Source: Acanthacorydalis orientalis | Taxonomy: Eukaryota; Arthropoda; Insecta; Megaloptera; Corydalidae | Direction: 5' to 3' | Length of the DNA stretch: 64,000 bases | Assembly: GCA_034766995.1 (NCBI GenBank) | Contig: CM068321.1 | Location: 17,932,526-17,996,525 of the forward strand | Part shown: in pieces, positions 61,131-64,000 of the stretch | Layout: every line of letters starts with the position of its first letter | How positions within the stretch are numbered: position 1 is the first letter of the stretch | The notes under the pieces: generated by a model | Database searches by the model: none | The model's input: the letters and a program-made list of their open reading frames with translations, nothing else | What the model was told of the DNA's origin: nothing | Program-made: the position numbers and the translations under genes

Positions 61131-63537
61131 AGCGAAAACATATTTAAACACAAATGTTTTTACTAAAAGCTCCCATATATTAAGGCAAATCATGTATGGT
61201 ATCTACCATGCAAAGAATTTAATCGAATAATAATTAATCTGTAATTTTGTAAAAATAATGATTATTTACTAAAAAATTATATCCGAAAGTTATAAATAAT
61301 GGGTGAATGAATGTTTTATATAAAGATTTTTTTTATAAAGATCCTTAGATCGAACTGAATTCATGTCAGTTGAAATCACTATCTTGATCAATCTTTTAAG
61401 AATGATTGAAGAAAGAAATTAGTAAAAAATAAATATTTTTCAGGTTTAGATTTGATCTTGCAGCATATAATCAATAGATAAATATATCAGTGACTAGGTT
61501 AGTATTAATATAAGATTTATTTCACCAAAACTCTATAAGTAGTACTTTATAATAACTTTTCTGTTTAGTATTGAATGAATATTTTTTTCTGATATATCAA
61601 TATAATCATATATTGGTACTTAACAAAAAAAAAAGTATTTCTACGTCACTGTTTACAATAGTTATAGTTAAAGACCCTTATGACAACGACAGTGTAGCTA
61701 GTACATATAGCTGCCTCATCGTATCCAATTTACTGTGGCACCATAGCTTCTTACAGCACTACTCGAACAGACTGCGTCTGTCGAACAAAACAACAGACTG
61801 CATTGTGTGTTCAAAAGGAGATGAGGGTCTCTAAATGCAGCGACGATCATATGGCCGACGTGAATGTGTCTATACGAAAGATTGATTGTCACCGGTCAGG
61901 GTTTTCAACAAGTGCTTTTCAGAATTGAAAAATCTTAGAACGTTCCATCGCACAGTCGCAGATGTGTTCGAGAGGATTTTATGCAAATCGATCGACTAGC
62001 GACGTGTCATAATTTAAACAACTTTCAATAATAGCCATGTAAAATAAAACGATACGTTAATTGATGAATGTAGTCGAAGATTGATTAGTCAAACGTATAA
62101 ATATGAGAAAATATTTATTTAAAATTAAAAAAATATCATATCCATCAGTCAACGATATCGAATTAACTGAAAAAAAACTATATAATCGTTTTTTTTCTTT
62201 TAATGTACATCTGATGTTAATTTATGAGCTTAAGAACAGCTGTTCGAAACTAATTAATCATTATTTTTATAATTAATTAAAAATATATTTAAGTAGTGTC
62301 AACTGTACGAAAAAATACCATATGTACGGGAATTGTCAATGTAATCATCGACAGGCTTAAGTCAATGTTGGGAAATCTTATAATTTTTTTTAAACTTATT
62401 AATGACATTACATATAAGATGATTACTTCTGTACTAGGCCAGATAATTATATTTTTTATCTTTGAATGCTCAATGTATGTTTTTTTGTGATATTCGAAGA
62501 GCAATTAAGACATGAAATAAAATATATGATTCTTCAAAATGTCGTATTCTTATATAAACAAACTGAGTTATTCAGTATAAAATATTTTTTAAAAATATTC
62601 TGTTTTATTAATGTTTAATGGTTGAGTTTTTCTAAAATTACATCTGTTCAAAGTAATAACAGTAGAAGTGGTTCCTCTAAAATTGTTATTGAAATTGAAA
62701 ATGAATTATGGAAATTTATGAATTTTTAAATTATTTTTTTTTTATATTAATCTACCATTGTATGATATTTATGAAACAAGAATATAAATATTTAGGAATA
62801 ATATTTCATAATGAAACGATCTGGAGGGAACTGATAAAAATAAAATTATAAATACTAATTTTTTAAAAAATAGGATAAATTAATGTACTGATTTGAGATA
62901 GATATATGATGGTCTCTGGGAAATCATAACTTAAGTTGAAATTTCAATTTTCAATTTCCTAGCGGATATTAAGAAAAATAATAAGTTATTTTCAAATGAA
63001 AATATATAGCAGTTTTAATTCGATTGTATACAATCTATGTTTTAGAATTACATGCACACACAGATCATACGCATGTATATGTTTTTAAACAACTTTTTTA
63101 GACAATAAATGTTATTTTTTACAGTATCTTGCAATAATAACTAAATATTTCATATTATATCCTCATTCATTATCTTAAAAAAATCGTTGCACATTCTCTC
63201 TCTCTTTCTATCTCTATACATATGTATAATGTATGGCTTATATTACTTTATTGTAACAAAACTAATTTTTTTTACCTGATCAATAAGTTAACAATATCAT
63301 TGTATATTTTCATTCTTTCCTACACCAACTGCTTATTTAAAAACACCTGCTTCTCAAAACTTGAAACTGTATGTATTTTTCGTATCTCTTATTTATATTG
63401 CAGGAATATCTTACCTGAAATCAAAGAAAAAAATATAAGTCGGATATACATATATCTGACAATACTTTTGTAAAAAAATATATAGTTATCTTAAAAGTAC
63501 AATTATTAATTCAATTGCTTTTCATAGATTTACAAAT

Positions 63538-64000
63538 CAGTGAAGGATTGGGGGGGATTGGATGGCCACCTGAGGCCCCGTGAGCGAAAGGGCCCCGTTG
63601 AAGATCTCAAAACTAAAAAGTAAACTTAAAATATTATATAAAATATGACAAGACATTTCGGCGAATTTTTATAATAGTTATCCATTTTATAAATTTCGGT
63701 TTTGATGTTTAGATATTGAATAAATACAATTAGACATTGAGTTTCAAGCTAGGAAAAATTTTCGATAATTTTTTTATTCCCACATAAAGTCTTAATAAAA
63801 ATTTATGTGAGTTTATTATTAATTGTTTTTGTGTTAACCTACATTCTTTATCATTTGTTGTTGACGCATGCACATATTTATTAATGTGGGAAAGACATAT
63901 TTAAAATCTTAGTATATCATATAAAGTATTTTATTTTATTAAGACTTAATTTGTTCTGTTACTATTTAAAAAATGCTCCTGAGTGAAAGGTCCCATATAG
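63538..64000. repeat. G+C-rich direct repeat pair, possible new transposon end
   Basis: CAGTGAAGGATTGGGGGGGA starts a G-rich segment at 63538. A unit GCCCCGTGAGCGAAAGGGCC (from 63575) recurs in decayed form as GCTCCTGAGTGAAAGGTCCC (63975-63994), same orientation, about 400 bp later. CAGTG followed by G-rich DNA recalls some hAT-type ends. The window stops before a second end could be found, so this is tentative. Confidence 0.35.

Larger units (their letters stand above)
60435..64000. other. Gene-free stretch to the right edge
   Basis: No gene is supported. A less A+T-rich block lies at 61660-62080. It contains the palindromic ACAGACTGCGTCTGT and an 87-codon open frame that resembles nothing known. 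The last 460 bp hold the G+C-rich repeat described separately. Confidence 0.45.

Overview
This window is strongly A+T-rich, gene-poor animal DNA, most likely from an insect. The evidence is a spliced gene with consensus GTAAGT/TTTCAG-type splice signals, several mariner (DD34D) transposon families with TA target-site duplications, pogo/Tigger-type elements, and more than 40 long (TA)n microsatellites. The order cannot be fixed from the sequence; a hymenopteran-like A+T-rich genome would fit, but that is a guess. I see no tRNA, rRNA, CRISPR array, operon or prokaryotic feature.

Only one host protein-coding gene is supported. It is a two-exon gene on the minus strand (coding exons 47047-47325 and 43277-43771). 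It encodes a 257-residue secreted protein with two ten-cysteine GDNF/GAS1 domains and a hydrophobic tail that looks like a GPI-anchor signal, so it is a GAS1-like surface protein. A good splice acceptor lies three bases before its ATG, so at least one non-coding 5' exon must lie upstream (higher coordinates) and was not located.

The rest is a transposon graveyard. Four copies of a roughly 550-bp internally deleted mariner (1-476, 3936-4487, 23879-24448, 59886-60432), all on the minus strand, keep both terminal repeats; the three complete copies have TA on both sides. Four other mariners are all dead: 30581-31880, 43967-45234 (inside the GAS1-like intron), 48192-49221 and 50759-51575. Two pogo/Tigger derivatives (13226-13667 and 53374-54101), a probable solo LTR (49239-49681) and two short SINE-like pieces sharing one core (29389-29440 with a 14-bp target duplication, and 47784-47838) complete the recognisable set. 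An unclassified dispersed repeat of about 100-140 bp ('repeat A') occurs at least eleven times on both strands. A second 115-bp repeat ('repeat B') flanks coding exon 1 of the GAS1-like gene as a direct pair.

Layout: 0-13 kb, two mariner derivatives and many (TA)n tracts; 13-24 kb, a pogo-type element, a G+C-rich island at 14.0-14.6 kb, then low-complexity DNA; 24-43 kb, mariner and SINE fragments, a G+C-rich island with strong stem-loops at 32.4-32.65 kb, otherwise no genes; 43-54 kb, the GAS1-like gene with a dense transposon cluster in its intron and upstream; 54-64 kb, repeat A copies, a foldback pair, one more mariner derivative and a possible new repeat at the right edge. I found no convincing new biological system. 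The best leads are the deleted mariner family with a shared junction, repeat A, and the repeat architecture around the GAS1-like exon.
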